From contig NZ_BAFM01000003.1 in NCBI RefSeq assembly GCF_000334895.1, forward strand, positions 174,121-238,120: a stretch of 64,000 nucleotides of DNA, read 5' to 3'. Within the stretch, counting starts at the first letter, position 1. Each line of letters opens with the position of its first letter. Below, piece after piece: positions 1 through 8,010 of the stretch. Source of the stretch: Halococcus agarilyticus (GTDB taxonomy: Archaea > Halobacteriota > Halobacteria > Halobacteriales > Halococcaceae). The notes below the pieces were generated by a model that did no database searches, had not been told where the DNA came from, and was given only the letters and a program-made list of their open reading frames with translations. The position numbers and the translations under genes are program-made.

Positions 1-166
1 CGTACGGCTCTGCCCGGTTGACGATCGAAAAGAACGGCGGCATCATGGTGAGGAACAACAGGAGAAAGTACGCGCCGAACGCGAGAACGACCGTGCGCCG
101 CCGCGGTCTTCTCACCCACTGTACGAGCGTGTTGGCCGACGCCTGATCCGTGCTTCGCGATGCCAT
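1..166 (-). CDS. DUF3311-like small membrane protein (3' part lies outside the window)
   Basis: The first 55 codons are present. They begin MASRSTDQASANTLV, continue with a basic stretch (VRRPRRR) and then a hydrophobic segment at about residues 27-44, ending PPFFSIVNRAEPY. The 'NRxEP' after one membrane helix is typical of DUF3311 proteins, small two-helix partners usually encoded just before a sodium:solute symporter. That symporter would lie beyond the window edge. A TATA-like box at 188-195 lies about 26 nt upstream, consistent with a leaderless transcript separate from the hydrolase gene. The family call rests on a short stretch, so it is moderate. Confidence 0.6.
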   Translation of the reverse strand, partial: MASRSTDQASANTLVQWVRRPRRRTVVLAFGAYFLLLFLTMMPPFFSIVNRAEPY

Positions 167-187
167 ACCAACACCATGACTCTACGA

Positions 188-195
188 TATAAATA
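188..195 (-). promoter_or_regulatory. TATA-like box for the DUF3311 gene
   Basis: Read on the minus strand this is TTTATAT inside an AT-rich stretch, centred about 26 nt before the ATG at 166. This is the expected spacing for a leaderless haloarchaeal gene. An inverted repeat (218-242) lies just upstream. Confidence 0.5.
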
Positions 196-217
196 TGCGT
201 CGATAAATAGGACTTGG

Positions 218-242
218 TCCCACTGAAATCCACAAAGTGGGA
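218..242. terminator. Inverted repeat between the hydrolase gene and the DUF3311 promoter
   Basis: Arms TCCCACT (218-224) and AGTGGGA (236-242) flank an 11-nt loop. It lies 50 nt after the hydrolase stop codon and about 25 nt upstream of the TATA box of the next gene, so it could be either a transcript-end hairpin or an operator. There is no long T-tract after it. Confidence 0.35.
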
Positions 243-291
243 TTTGAGACAGTATCGTCGCGAACGAACCGTATCCTGGTTCGGACTTGGG

Positions 292-1521
292 TCACACGTC
301 GCCGGCAAGCGAGAGCGCGGCGTTTGCGTACACATTGGCCCCCGCGACACAGTCGTCCCACTCGGTGAACTCGGCTTCGTTGTGTGTCGTCCCGCCAACG
401 GACGGGACAAACACCATTCCAGCAGGCATGATTCGGGAGAGATATTTCGCATCGTGTCCAGCACCGCTCACGACCCGCTCGTGCGCGACGTCAAGCGTCG
501 CAGCAGCGTCACCGACCGCTTCGCGGAGTTCCGGCGCGAACTCCGTGACGGAGGTTTCCCAAACCGTGTCGAGCTCGTACGTCGTCCGATGTCGTTCGCA
601 CGCCGCCGCGAGCTCGGCCGCGACGCGCTCGGCGGCCGTCTGGACGACATCGTCGTCCGCGGAACGGACATCGATGGTGAACTCGGCGCGGTCGGGGACG
701 ACGTTGATCGAGTCCGGTTCGGCTCGTATCCGGCCGACAGTCGTCACCGCGTCGGTCGAGAGCCGGTTCGGGAGGGCGTTGATCTCGCTCACGGCGTCCG
801 CCGCCGTCGCCACCGCATCGTGACGGGCGTGCATCGGCGTCGGGCCAGCGTGATCCGTCTCACCGTGAATCGTTGCTTCGAGCCATCGGATCCCGAACAC
901 ACCGTCGACGACGCCGACCGAGGCTCCGTGCTCCGCCAGTTTCGGTCCCTGCTCCACGTGGAGTTCGAGGTAGGCGTGGTGGTCGTGTGACCGAACTGGG
1001 TGCTCGCCGTCGTAGCCGATGCGTTCGAGTGCGTCGCCGAGACGCGTCCCATCCGCATCCGTCATGGCGAGCGCCGTTTCGAGACCGAGTTCGCCGACGA
1101 AAACCGCGCTCCCGAGCATGGCGTGCTGGAACCGAGAGCCCTCCTCGTTGGTCCAGTCGACGATTTCGATCGGACGTTCGGTTTCGATGTCCTCCTCTTC
1201 GAGGGTTCGAAGCGTCTCCAGTGCCGCAAGCACCCCGAGCTGTCCGTCGAATCGCCCGCCACGAGGCTGTGTGTCGAGGTGTGATCCGATCAGAACGGGA
1301 GCCGCATCCGCGTTCGTCCCGTCACGCCTCGCGAAGACATTGCCGATCGCATCGATCCGAACGTCGAGACCGATCTCCCGAAGGTCGGCGACGAACCGGT
1401 CGCGCGCTTTCCGATCCGCATCGGTGAGCGCAAGACGATGGAGACCACCCTGCTCGGTGGCACCGATCGCGGAGTACGTTTCGAACGAGTCCCGAAACCG
1501 TTCCGCATCGATCGTCACCAT
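292..1521 (-). CDS. M20-family Zn-dependent amidohydrolase (N-carbamoyl-L-amino acid hydrolase / allantoate amidohydrolase type)
   Basis: 409 aa, about the usual length for hydantoinase/carbamoylase-family amidases. Metal-site motifs are clear: GSHLDTQPRGGRFDG at residues 79-93 (metal-binding His and Asp), WTNEEGSRF at 123-131 (catalytic and metal Glu), ELHVEQGP near 186 and a conserved AGHDA-type segment near the C-terminus. The family hydrolyses N-carbamoyl amino acids, ureides or related amides in the cytoplasm; the exact substrate cannot be read from sequence. It follows the ornithine cyclodeaminase-like gene on the same strand after a 249-bp gap that has an AT-rich promoter-like stretch near 1645-1660, so it may have its own promoter. 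It is probably functionally linked to the two upstream genes. Confidence 0.85.
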   Translation of the reverse strand: MVTIDAERFRDSFETYSAIGATEQGGLHRLALTDADRKARDRFVADLREIGLDVRIDAIGNVFARRDGTNADAAPVLIGSHLDTQPRGGRFDGQLGVLAALETLRTLEEEDIETERPIEIVDWTNEEGSRFQHAMLGSAVFVGELGLETALAMTDADGTRLGDALERIGYDGEHPVRSHDHHAYLELHVEQGPKLAEHGASVGVVDGVFGIRWLEATIHGETDHAGPTPMHARHDAVATAADAVSEINALPNRLSTDAVTTVGRIRAEPDSINVVPDRAEFTIDVRSADDDVVQTAAERVAAELAAACERHRTTYELDTVWETSVTEFAPELREAVGDAAATLDVAHERVVSGAGHDAKYLSRIMPAGMVFVPSVGGTTHNEAEFTEWDDCVAGANVYANAALSLAGDV

Positions 1522-1770
1522 GGGTATCTACCGACCCGATGTTCGCTCGAACCAGAGCGACGAAAGCTCCTGGGAGACGTTCGAGGTGGGCTGAACGATC
1601 GATCGTGGTGGCCTGGTCGACAGCTCGTTCGTGATTCCGGTGAAGTTCCGATAATACTCTCGTTTGTCATGAGTCCGTATTGTCCTCCCGAGCTGTGGTC
1701 GGTCGTTCGCTTCACGGGCCGACCGAAACCACAGCAGCCCCAAACGGGGCAGTCGTCCGATGTCCGGTCG

Positions 1771-2790
1771 CTACGACGACACGATGTCGATCATCTCGCC
1801 CGCGCCGACGTCCTCGGCGGCGGTGTAGAGCTGTTCGGCGGTGGCGATGTCCTGGATCGCGAGCCCGGTCGAGTCGAACACCGTCGTCGCCGTCCGGAGC
1901 GACGACCGGTCCTCGGTGACGACCTCGCCGACCGTCGCCGCCACGTCCGCCCGGGTGAACGTTCCATCGGCCACGGGGACATTGATCTCGCCGCTGTGCG
2001 AGCACTGCTCCCAGTCGTCGACGACGACCGCCGCGCTGTCGAGGATCGCGGGATCGAGCTCCTGCTTGCCCGGTGCGTCGGCCCCCATCGCGTTGATGTG
2101 GGTCCCCTCGCCGATCCACTCGGCGTCGAGGATCGGGTCGCGGGAGGGTGTCGTCGTCGAGATCACGTCACACCGGCCGAGCTCTGCGGGGGTGCCGCCG
2201 ACGATCTCGCAGTCGCGGTGGGACTCCTTGTCGACGAACGCCTCGATGGCGCTCTCGTCGAGATCCGAGACCACGACTTCGGCGAGGTCGAACTCGGTCG
2301 CGATCGCCGCGAGCTGGGTGCGGGCCTGAACGCCGGCACCGAGCAGCCCCAGCGAGTCGGTATCGGGCGGAGCGAGGTGACGGGTCGCGACGCCAGCGGC
2401 GGCCCCGGTCCGAAAGCGGGTGAGCTCGGTGCCGTCGATCACCGCGAGCGGGTACGCCGATTCGGGATCGCTGTACACCACGAGCCCCATCACGGTCGGG
2501 AGCCCGAACCGATCGGGGTTGTCGGGGTGGACGTTGACCCACTTGACGCCGGCCCCTTCGCCGACCTGGGCCGGCATCGAGCGGAAGTCGCCGTTGACCT
2601 CGGGGAGATCGACGTACGACTTCGGCGGCATCGTCGCGTCGCCGCCCTCGTACGACCGGAACGCGCTCTGGAGGCCGTCGATGATGGCAGGCATGTCCGC
2701 GTACTCGCGAACGTCGGCGGCACTGATGATCCGGGTGCCGTCCGGCACCTGGCCGTCGAGCGCTGCGGTGTGACTAGTTGAAGACGTCAT
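1771..2790 (-). CDS. Ornithine cyclodeaminase / mu-crystallin family NAD-dependent enzyme
   Basis: 339 aa, a normal length for the family. The Rossmann glycine motif (LLGAGVQARTQ) is near residue 140, preceded by the family's substrate-loop residues (MPPKSYVDLP, KWVNVHPDNP) and an FRTGAAAGVATRHL segment. Members are ornithine cyclodeaminases, alanine dehydrogenases, or imine/ketimine reductases, so substrate is open. Its ATG overlaps the last 17 bp of the upstream aminotransferase gene, indicating translational coupling and a shared transcript. The pair suggests that the transaminated product, or an amino acid released by the hydrolase, is processed further here. Confidence 0.85.
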   Translation of the reverse strand: MTSSTSHTAALDGQVPDGTRIISAADVREYADMPAIIDGLQSAFRSYEGGDATMPPKSYVDLPEVNGDFRSMPAQVGEGAGVKWVNVHPDNPDRFGLPTVMGLVVYSDPESAYPLAVIDGTELTRFRTGAAAGVATRHLAPPDTDSLGLLGAGVQARTQLAAIATEFDLAEVVVSDLDESAIEAFVDKESHRDCEIVGGTPAELGRCDVISTTTPSRDPILDAEWIGEGTHINAMGADAPGKQELDPAILDSAAVVVDDWEQCSHSGEINVPVADGTFTRADVAATVGEVVTEDRSSLRTATTVFDSTGLAIQDIATAEQLYTAAEDVGAGEMIDIVSS

Positions 2791-4093
2791 CGATGGCTCC
2801 GTCGAGGACGCTCACCGCACGATCCAGCTGGTCGTCACTCGTGATCAGCGGGGGCGTCACCATGATCTGGAACGACGGCCGACCGCCGCCGAAGAGCACG
2901 CCGTCCTCGCGGGCGGCCCCGAGCACGTCCATCACCGGGTTGTCACCGTCGTCCACCCGGGGATCGTGGAACGGCTCGCCGGTCTCGGGATCGGCGAACT
3001 CGACCGTCCAGAGGAACCCCCGACCGTGAACGTCGTGGACGACGTCGTGAGTGGCTTCGAGGTCTTCGAGTCCCTCGCGGAGCACGGGTTCGAGCTCCCC
3101 GACGTTCTCGATCGGCCCCTCGGTGTAGGCGTCGATCGCGGCGACGCCGGCGGCGCAGGCCACCGGATGGCCGCCGAACGTCTGGCCGAGATCGAACCCC
3201 TCGCGCTCGACGTACGACCCCACGTCGGGGCCCGCGATGACGCCCGCGAGCGGCGCGTACGCGCCCGTGACGCCCTTCGCGAACGTGATCATGTCCGGAT
3301 CCACGGGTTCGGTGTCCATCCCGAACCAGTCGCCACACCGGCCGAACCCCGCGATGACCTCGTCGGCGATCAGGGAGATGTCGTACTCGTCACAGAGCTC
3401 CCGGACGCGCTCGAAGTACCCTGGTGGAGCGGGGAACCCGCCGCTGGTGCCGGCTACTGGCTCGGTGAGGATCGCGGCGATCGAGTCGGGGTCCTCGTTG
3501 CGGATCACGAACTCGAGGTGGTCGGCCGCGAGCCGCGCGAGCTCGTCGGGATCGTCGGTGTCGAACGCCCGCGGGATCGGCGGCAGGAACTTCGCCGCAC
3601 CGGTGGTCGCCGCGTGGTTTTCGAGCGTCGCGCGGGTGTCGGGATCGCCCGTCAGGCTCCCCGCCCCGTAGGTGCCGCCGTGGTACGAGCGCCACCTGGT
3701 GAGCACCTTCGGCGCGTCGTGGTACTCCCGGGCGAGCTGGACCGCGACCTCGTTGGCCTCGCTCCCCGAGATCGAGAGGAACGTGTGCGAGAGGTCGCCC
3801 GGCGCGATCTCGGCGAGTCGTTCGGCCAACTCCTCACGGATCGGCGTGCTCTTCGCCGAGGAGACGTACGGAATCTGCCTCGCCTGGTCGGCCATCGCCT
3901 CGACCACCGACTCCTGGTCGTGGCCGAGGTTGGCGCAGTACAGCTGCGAGCAGAAGTCGAGGTACTCCTTCCCCGCGTCGTCCGTGACGGTGACGCCCGA
4001 CCCCTCGGTGATCGTGAGCACGTCGCCGGTGGGATCGTACCAGTGGGGGATGCTCGTCCCGTCGCTCCGTGCAGCCGGTGCCTGCTGTGACAT
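2774..4093 (-). CDS. Class III (omega) PLP-dependent aminotransferase
   Basis: 439 aa, typical of subgroup II/class III aminotransferases. The motif DEVIAGFGRCG binds PLP, and TFAKGVTGAYAPLAG carries the Schiff-base lysine at about residue 271. SGSEANEVAVQLAR (cofactor phosphate region) lies near residue 110. It acts on terminal amino groups or on beta- or branched amino acids in related enzymes; the donor here is unknown. First gene of a minus-strand cluster, overlapping the cyclodeaminase-like gene by 17 bp. A TATA-like element (4115-4121) lies 25 nt before its ATG, exactly at the centre of a CAGTCCA/TGGACTG palindrome, so a dedicated repressor is likely. Confidence 0.88.
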   Translation of the reverse strand: MSQQAPAARSDGTSIPHWYDPTGDVLTITEGSGVTVTDDAGKEYLDFCSQLYCANLGHDQESVVEAMADQARQIPYVSSAKSTPIREELAERLAEIAPGDLSHTFLSISGSEANEVAVQLAREYHDAPKVLTRWRSYHGGTYGAGSLTGDPDTRATLENHAATTGAAKFLPPIPRAFDTDDPDELARLAADHLEFVIRNEDPDSIAAILTEPVAGTSGGFPAPPGYFERVRELCDEYDISLIADEVIAGFGRCGDWFGMDTEPVDPDMITFAKGVTGAYAPLAGVIAGPDVGSYVEREGFDLGQTFGGHPVACAAGVAAIDAYTEGPIENVGELEPVLREGLEDLEATHDVVHDVHGRGFLWTVEFADPETGEPFHDPRVDDGDNPVMDVLGAAREDGVLFGGGRPSFQIMVTPPLITSDDQLDRAVSVLDGAIDDVFN

Positions 4094-4105
4094 GGTCGGT
4101 GGTTG

Positions 4106-4136
4106 CAGTCCATCATAATAAGGCTTTCTTGGACTG
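4106..4136 (-). promoter_or_regulatory. Promoter with palindromic operator for the aminotransferase cluster
   Basis: Perfect 7-bp arms CAGTCCA (4106-4112) and TGGACTG (4130-4136) flank 17 bp containing the minus-strand TATA-like TTATTAT (4115-4121). The TATA box is 25 nt from the ATG at 4093, as in leaderless genes. A dimeric regulator bound to this palindrome would block TBP/TFB access. The regulator is not identified in the window. Confidence 0.5.
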
Positions 4137-4185
4137 TATCCAAAAACCTCTCACTCCGCGAAACTCCGTTCTTCGGGTCCGCGAC

Positions 4186-4971
4186 TCAGCCGTGGCCCGC
4201 CAGCACGGCGTTCACCGCCGCTCCGGTGAGGAGGATGAACATGCTCGCGTACACCCAGATCAGCACCGAGAGCACGACGCCGAGCACCTCGTATGCCTCC
4301 TGGGTGATCGCGTAGGTGGCGTAGAGCTGGAAGGCGACGTGAAACAGCGCCCAGCCGACCGCGGCCACCACTGCCCCCGGGAGCACCTCCTGGGGAGTCA
4401 CGTCGACGTTCGGGAACACGTAGTACAGCGGGAAGAACACGACCGCGAGCACGACCACGAACAGCAGCGGGTTGGCGAGTCGCACGAGCGGTCCCAGTGG
4501 AACTACCGCGACGATCGTACCCACGATCACCGACGCGAACAGCCCGACCCCCACGGCGAGCACGGCCACGACGCCGTCACCGAACTGTCGCCGGAGCGAC
4601 TCGTGGGTCGGCGCGTCGTAGATCGTCGCGAAGGCGATGTCGAGCCCGCGGAAGATCCTGAGGAGGCTCCAGACCAGCGCGGCGGCACCCAGTACCACGA
4701 GACCGGTGCGATCCGCCGCGCCCGTGATCGCGTCCGCGAGCAGCGCCCGCGCCTGCGGCGTGAGATACGGCTGTGTCACCTCGTTCATGTAGCCGACGCC
4801 GGCCTCGCCGCCGACCGCCGAGACCGCGACGAGCGAGAGCAACGACACCGGGACGAGCGCGACGAACACGTGGTACGCGAGGCTCCCGGCGAGAAAGGGC
4901 ACGTAGTTCCCGGTCACGTGGCGCGTGATCCGGCGGACGATCGTTGGCAGCGTGGCGATGCGATCGTTCAT
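4186..4971 (-). CDS. YihY/BrkB-family integral membrane protein
   Basis: 261 aa with about six strongly hydrophobic helices. The N-terminal signature includes NYVPFLAGSLAYHVFVALVP, which matches the start of YihY/virulence factor BrkB proteins (formerly mis-called RNase BN); IFRGLDIAFATIYDAP and the C-terminal GVVLSVLIWVYASMFILLTGAAVNA segment also fit. These are polytopic inner-membrane proteins of unsettled function. Monocistronic, minus strand. Starts at the ATG matching the family N-terminus (MNDRIATLP). Confidence 0.85.
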   Translation of the reverse strand: MNDRIATLPTIVRRITRHVTGNYVPFLAGSLAYHVFVALVPVSLLSLVAVSAVGGEAGVGYMNEVTQPYLTPQARALLADAITGAADRTGLVVLGAAALVWSLLRIFRGLDIAFATIYDAPTHESLRRQFGDGVVAVLAVGVGLFASVIVGTIVAVVPLGPLVRLANPLLFVVVLAVVFFPLYYVFPNVDVTPQEVLPGAVVAAVGWALFHVAFQLYATYAITQEAYEVLGVVLSVLIWVYASMFILLTGAAVNAVLAGHG

Positions 4972-5274
4972 GTTCGGTGTCTCGACGGGACGGTGGAATC
5001 ACCGCTGCGCGATCGACGACCCGCGTCTCCCGGTCTCACTGGGTTCGGGTACGACGAGCGGCGGAATATATCCACGGCCTTCGATGGCTCGGCCGGCGAG
5101 CGACACCGAACCGCTTCGACGACTCGTCCGGGCGGTTGCGTCGGCGTCACGCCAGGCGCACCCGGTGCGGTCCGCACTCGCGGGTCGGCCGCCGAGTCGC
5201 TCCGTTCGCGGACGAGAGCGAGCATGCGAATACAGCCCCAACTGTCTTGATCGCGTCCGAGGTACGACCTATCG
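4972..5274. other. Intergenic region (303 bp), no gene seen
   Basis: Lies between the divergent YihY and DUF892 genes. It holds an AT-rich GGAATATATCC stretch at about 5063-5073 that could serve the YihY gene, but no convincing RNA gene or conserved small protein. Frames through it are arginine-rich antisense-type translations. Confidence 0.4.
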
Positions 5275-5757
5275 ATGTCTGTCCAGAACACCCGCGACCT
5301 GTTCGAGCACGAGCTACAGGACATCTACTTCGCCGAACACGAGCTCACGTCGGCGTACGAACGGATGGCCGAACACACCGCGGACGACGAGATCCAGGCG
5401 TTCTTCGAGGAGCACGTCGACGAGACCGCCGACCACATCGAGCGGCTCGTCGAGGTCTTCGAGCAGACCGACGAACCGCCACAGACCGAGGAGTGCGAGG
5501 GTATCGAGGGGCTGCTCACCGAGTGGGAGGGGTTCCTCGACGAGGCCGAGAGCGGGCCGCTGCTCGATTACTACAACCTCGTCACGGCGGTCAAGACCGA
5601 ACGCTACGAACAGTCGGCCTACGAGAGCCTCGTCGGCCTCGCCGAGCACGAGGGCCGCTCCGAGGCCGCCGACCTCCTCCGTGAGAACTTGGCGGAGGAC
5701 GAGGCAACGCTCGACGAACTCGGCGAGATGGTCGACGACTACGACGCGCTCTCGTAA
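5275..5757 (+). CDS. DUF892 (YciE/YciF-type) ferritin-like protein
   Basis: 160 aa, matching the DUF892 family in length and layout. It is an all-helical, highly acidic protein with the family N-terminus (NTRDLFEHELQDIYFAEHEL) and repeated Glu-X2-His spaced motifs (EEHVDETADHIERL, LVGLAEHEGRS) expected to make a di-iron site in a four-helix bundle. Related bacterial proteins are stress- or osmotically induced. Single gene; the ATG fits the conserved N-terminus. A metal-storage or peroxide-detoxifying role is inference from the fold. Confidence 0.85.
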   Translation: MSVQNTRDLFEHELQDIYFAEHELTSAYERMAEHTADDEIQAFFEEHVDETADHIERLVEVFEQTDEPPQTEECEGIEGLLTEWEGFLDEAESGPLLDYYNLVTAVKTERYEQSAYESLVGLAEHEGRSEAADLLRENLAEDEATLDELGEMVDDYDALS

Positions 5758-5798
5758 GGCTCGCGTCCGCTCACACCACGACCACGCCTCCTTCCGGT

Positions 5799-6773
5799 TC
5801 AGTTGCCGTTCGTCTCGATCCGCGCACCCTCGTTTCGGGGTTCACAGACCACGACGTTGCCGTCGACGCCCGCCGACGCGAGCGCGTCGCGGGCCGCCGT
5901 GCGGGCTTCCTCGGCGTGTGCGTCGTCGGTCAGGCCGTACACCGCGGGGCCCCACGACGACTGGCCCGCGCCCGCGATCGCCGCCGACGCACCGAGGTCG
6001 TCGATCAGGTCGCCAAGCGGCGGGCGGTAGACGCCGCCCTGCTCGTCGGCGTACCACGCGCCGTTGAGGCGACCGAGTTCGGCGATCGCGCTCCCGAACG
6101 GCTTCAGCGATCCCTCGGCTGCCGCCGGCAGCAGCCGCCGCGCGACCAGTTTCGCGATCTCGTCGGTGATCGCGGGGTCGGCGTGGGCCGCGACGCGTTC
6201 GAGACTCCGTTCCTCGCCCTCGCCGCTCCGGCCCGCCGCGAGGTCGGGGAGCACGAGGACGAACCGCCACGCCTCGGGGAGCGCGTGGCGGGCGATCGGT
6301 TCGGGCACCGTCCACTCGCCCTCTGCCGGCGGGTCGGCGGTGAACCGCTCGGTCCGGTGACCCGCGTCGACGACGAACCCGCCCCGTTCGAACGCTGCAC
6401 AGCCGACGCCGCTGCGTCCCCCGCGACCCAGCGCCGGCGCGCGCTCTCGCACTCGTGGCTCGCGATCGTGTGCCCGCGCGACCGCCGCGAGCACGGCGAG
6501 GGCGAGCTGGGTGCCGCTGCCGAGGCCGACGTGGCGGGGGAGTCGCTCACGGACCGCGACCTCGGCACCCGAGACGCCGAGCAGTTCGACCGCGCGGTCG
6601 GCGTACTCGCCAGTCCGAGGGTCGTCCGCGTGTACTGTTTCGGCGGGCCGGGCGTCGACGACGAGCCGGGGTTCGGCGAGCGCGCACCCGACGCCGCCGT
6701 AGAGCCGTTCGCGTGCGAGTGCGAGGCTCTGGAACCCGAAGTGGAGCCGCGCGCCCGCCGTGACCCGCGCCAT
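5799..6773 (-). CDS. Beta-ribofuranosylaminobenzene 5'-phosphate synthase (GHMP family)
   Basis: 324 aa, the size of archaeal beta-RFAP synthases. The N-terminus (MARVTAGARLHFGFQSL) and the GHMP phosphate-binding loop GLGSGTQL (residues 83-90) are characteristic, as is the SSWGPAVYGL segment near residue 270. The enzyme condenses PRPP with 4-aminobenzoate (or 4-hydroxybenzoate) and releases CO2, the first committed step toward methanopterin-type pterins. It lies 31 bp after the glycosyltransferase gene on the same strand, likely one transcript. Its substrate in a halophile is unclear. Confidence 0.85.
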   Translation of the reverse strand: MARVTAGARLHFGFQSLALARERLYGGVGCALAEPRLVVDARPAETVHADDPRTGEYADRAVELLGVSGAEVAVRERLPRHVGLGSGTQLALAVLAAVARAHDREPRVRERAPALGRGGRSGVGCAAFERGGFVVDAGHRTERFTADPPAEGEWTVPEPIARHALPEAWRFVLVLPDLAAGRSGEGEERSLERVAAHADPAITDEIAKLVARRLLPAAAEGSLKPFGSAIAELGRLNGAWYADEQGGVYRPPLGDLIDDLGASAAIAGAGQSSWGPAVYGLTDDAHAEEARTAARDALASAGVDGNVVVCEPRNEGARIETNGN

Positions 6774-6804
6774 GGGGAACGCTCGACCCGTTCGCGAAAA
6801 TCGG

Positions 6805-7770
6805 TTACGGTCGCTCGCCGAGGACGTGCGCCGCCGCGTGGTCCGCGCCGTTCTCGTACGCCGGCGGGTCGAGGGGTTGGCCGACTGCCCGGACGACGTG
6901 GGAGATCGAGTGCTCGACCTGGAACCCCTCGACCCCCGTGCGCTCGATGACCCGCGAGACGCCGTGTTGTTCGTCGGTGAACGGATAGATCACACAGGGC
7001 GTGCCGGCGACCGCGGCCTCCATCACGGTCGAGTAGCCGGAACACACCACCCGATCGGCGGCACGCAGATGGGGAAGCAACGCGGGCACGCACTCCCAGT
7101 CCGGGCTGCCGACGAACGTCACGTCGTGGCCCGCAGTGCGAAGCCGATCCGTGAGCTCGTCGAACCCGTTCGAGTACGCGCTCGGCACCACGAGGACGTC
7201 GGTCTCGACGGGTGGTCGCCCCTCGTCGCCGTCCGTCACGTCGAGCGCGATCGGCGGAACACGCGTTACACCGGGAGGATCGCCGGGATCGGCCGGCCAG
7301 ATCGATGGGTAGAGGAAGTCCTCCGCGGCGAACTGCTGGTGACGGTTGAGCAGCCAGGTGAAGCCCTGTTCGATGACCGCGTCGTAGTACGACGAGGCGT
7401 TGTGGGTGCAGACGAACAGCCGCGTGTCGGCGAACTCGGCCGCCATCGCGGCGAACATGTCGTCGGTCACGAGCGCGTCGGGCTGCTCGCGTCGGAGCCA
7501 GCCCACGTAGTCCGCCACCCGGTGGGCGCTGTTGGGAAGGCTGTTGGCGAGCACGCGCGCGAGCGAGCCGCCCTGGTAGTCGCCGATGAAGTCGACGGCG
7601 GCGGGTTCGAACTGCTCGTACCCGTTGAACTCGATGAAGCGCGCACCGTGGCCGCCGCCGGCGAGCGTGACCGTCGCGCCGCGGGCTTCGAGGGCGCGCG
7701 CGACCGCCAGCATCCTGGTCGCGTGCCCCGCTCCCTCGGGGTAGTGGGCGACGGCCACAGTGGGTGCCAT
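6805..7770 (-). CDS. MJ1255/VC2487-like glycosyltransferase
   Basis: 321 aa with a GT-B-type layout. The N-terminal glycine-rich nucleotide-sugar fold has YPEGAGHATRMLAVARALEARG, and the C-terminal half has VCSGYSTVMEAAVAGTPCVIYP, the donor-binding motif of MurG/UDP-glycosyltransferase-like enzymes. The acceptor is unknown; a surface glycan or lipid is possible. Upstream of and close to the beta-RFAP synthase gene (31-bp gap), minus strand, so probably co-transcribed. Starts at the ATG giving MAPTVAVAHYPEG. Confidence 0.78.
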   Translation of the reverse strand: MAPTVAVAHYPEGAGHATRMLAVARALEARGATVTLAGGGHGARFIEFNGYEQFEPAAVDFIGDYQGGSLARVLANSLPNSAHRVADYVGWLRREQPDALVTDDMFAAMAAEFADTRLFVCTHNASSYYDAVIEQGFTWLLNRHQQFAAEDFLYPSIWPADPGDPPGVTRVPPIALDVTDGDEGRPPVETDVLVVPSAYSNGFDELTDRLRTAGHDVTFVGSPDWECVPALLPHLRAADRVVCSGYSTVMEAAVAGTPCVIYPFTDEQHGVSRVIERTGVEGFQVEHSISHVVRAVGQPLDPPAYENGADHAAAHVLGERP

Positions 7771-7980
7771 TGCCCCTCCCTGCCACCGGCGGCCACAAAA
7801 CCTGTTCGACTCGGTTCCACCCGAACGTGACGGAGCAACAAACCGTTACGGCCCCGAATCAGCACCCAAACCGATCACGACGGACGATCGATCGAACGTA
7901 CGGGGGGCGAACGATCGGGCGAAATCCACGAGCCGGCGACCCGATCCCTGCCGGCACCGCATATCTACCGCCGACCGACA

Positions 7981-7988
7981 GTATAAAC
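7981..7988 (+). promoter_or_regulatory. TATA box of ilvD
   Basis: GTATAAAC lies 26 nt upstream of the ilvD ATG (8011), the normal distance for leaderless transcription. It is the only AT-rich octamer in this stretch. Confidence 0.6.
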
Positions 7989-8010
7989 CGCTGGCCGCCG
8001 AGGCGGGGGT

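Noticed and set aside
214..990. A 258-codon plus-strand frame across the M20 hydrolase gene
   Set aside because: Antisense shadow of the hydrolase with no coding features.
6104..7798. A 564-codon minus-strand frame over the glycosyltransferase and beta-RFAP synthase genes
   Set aside because: It is in the wrong frame of two well-recognised genes and gives only Arg/Ala-rich sequence.
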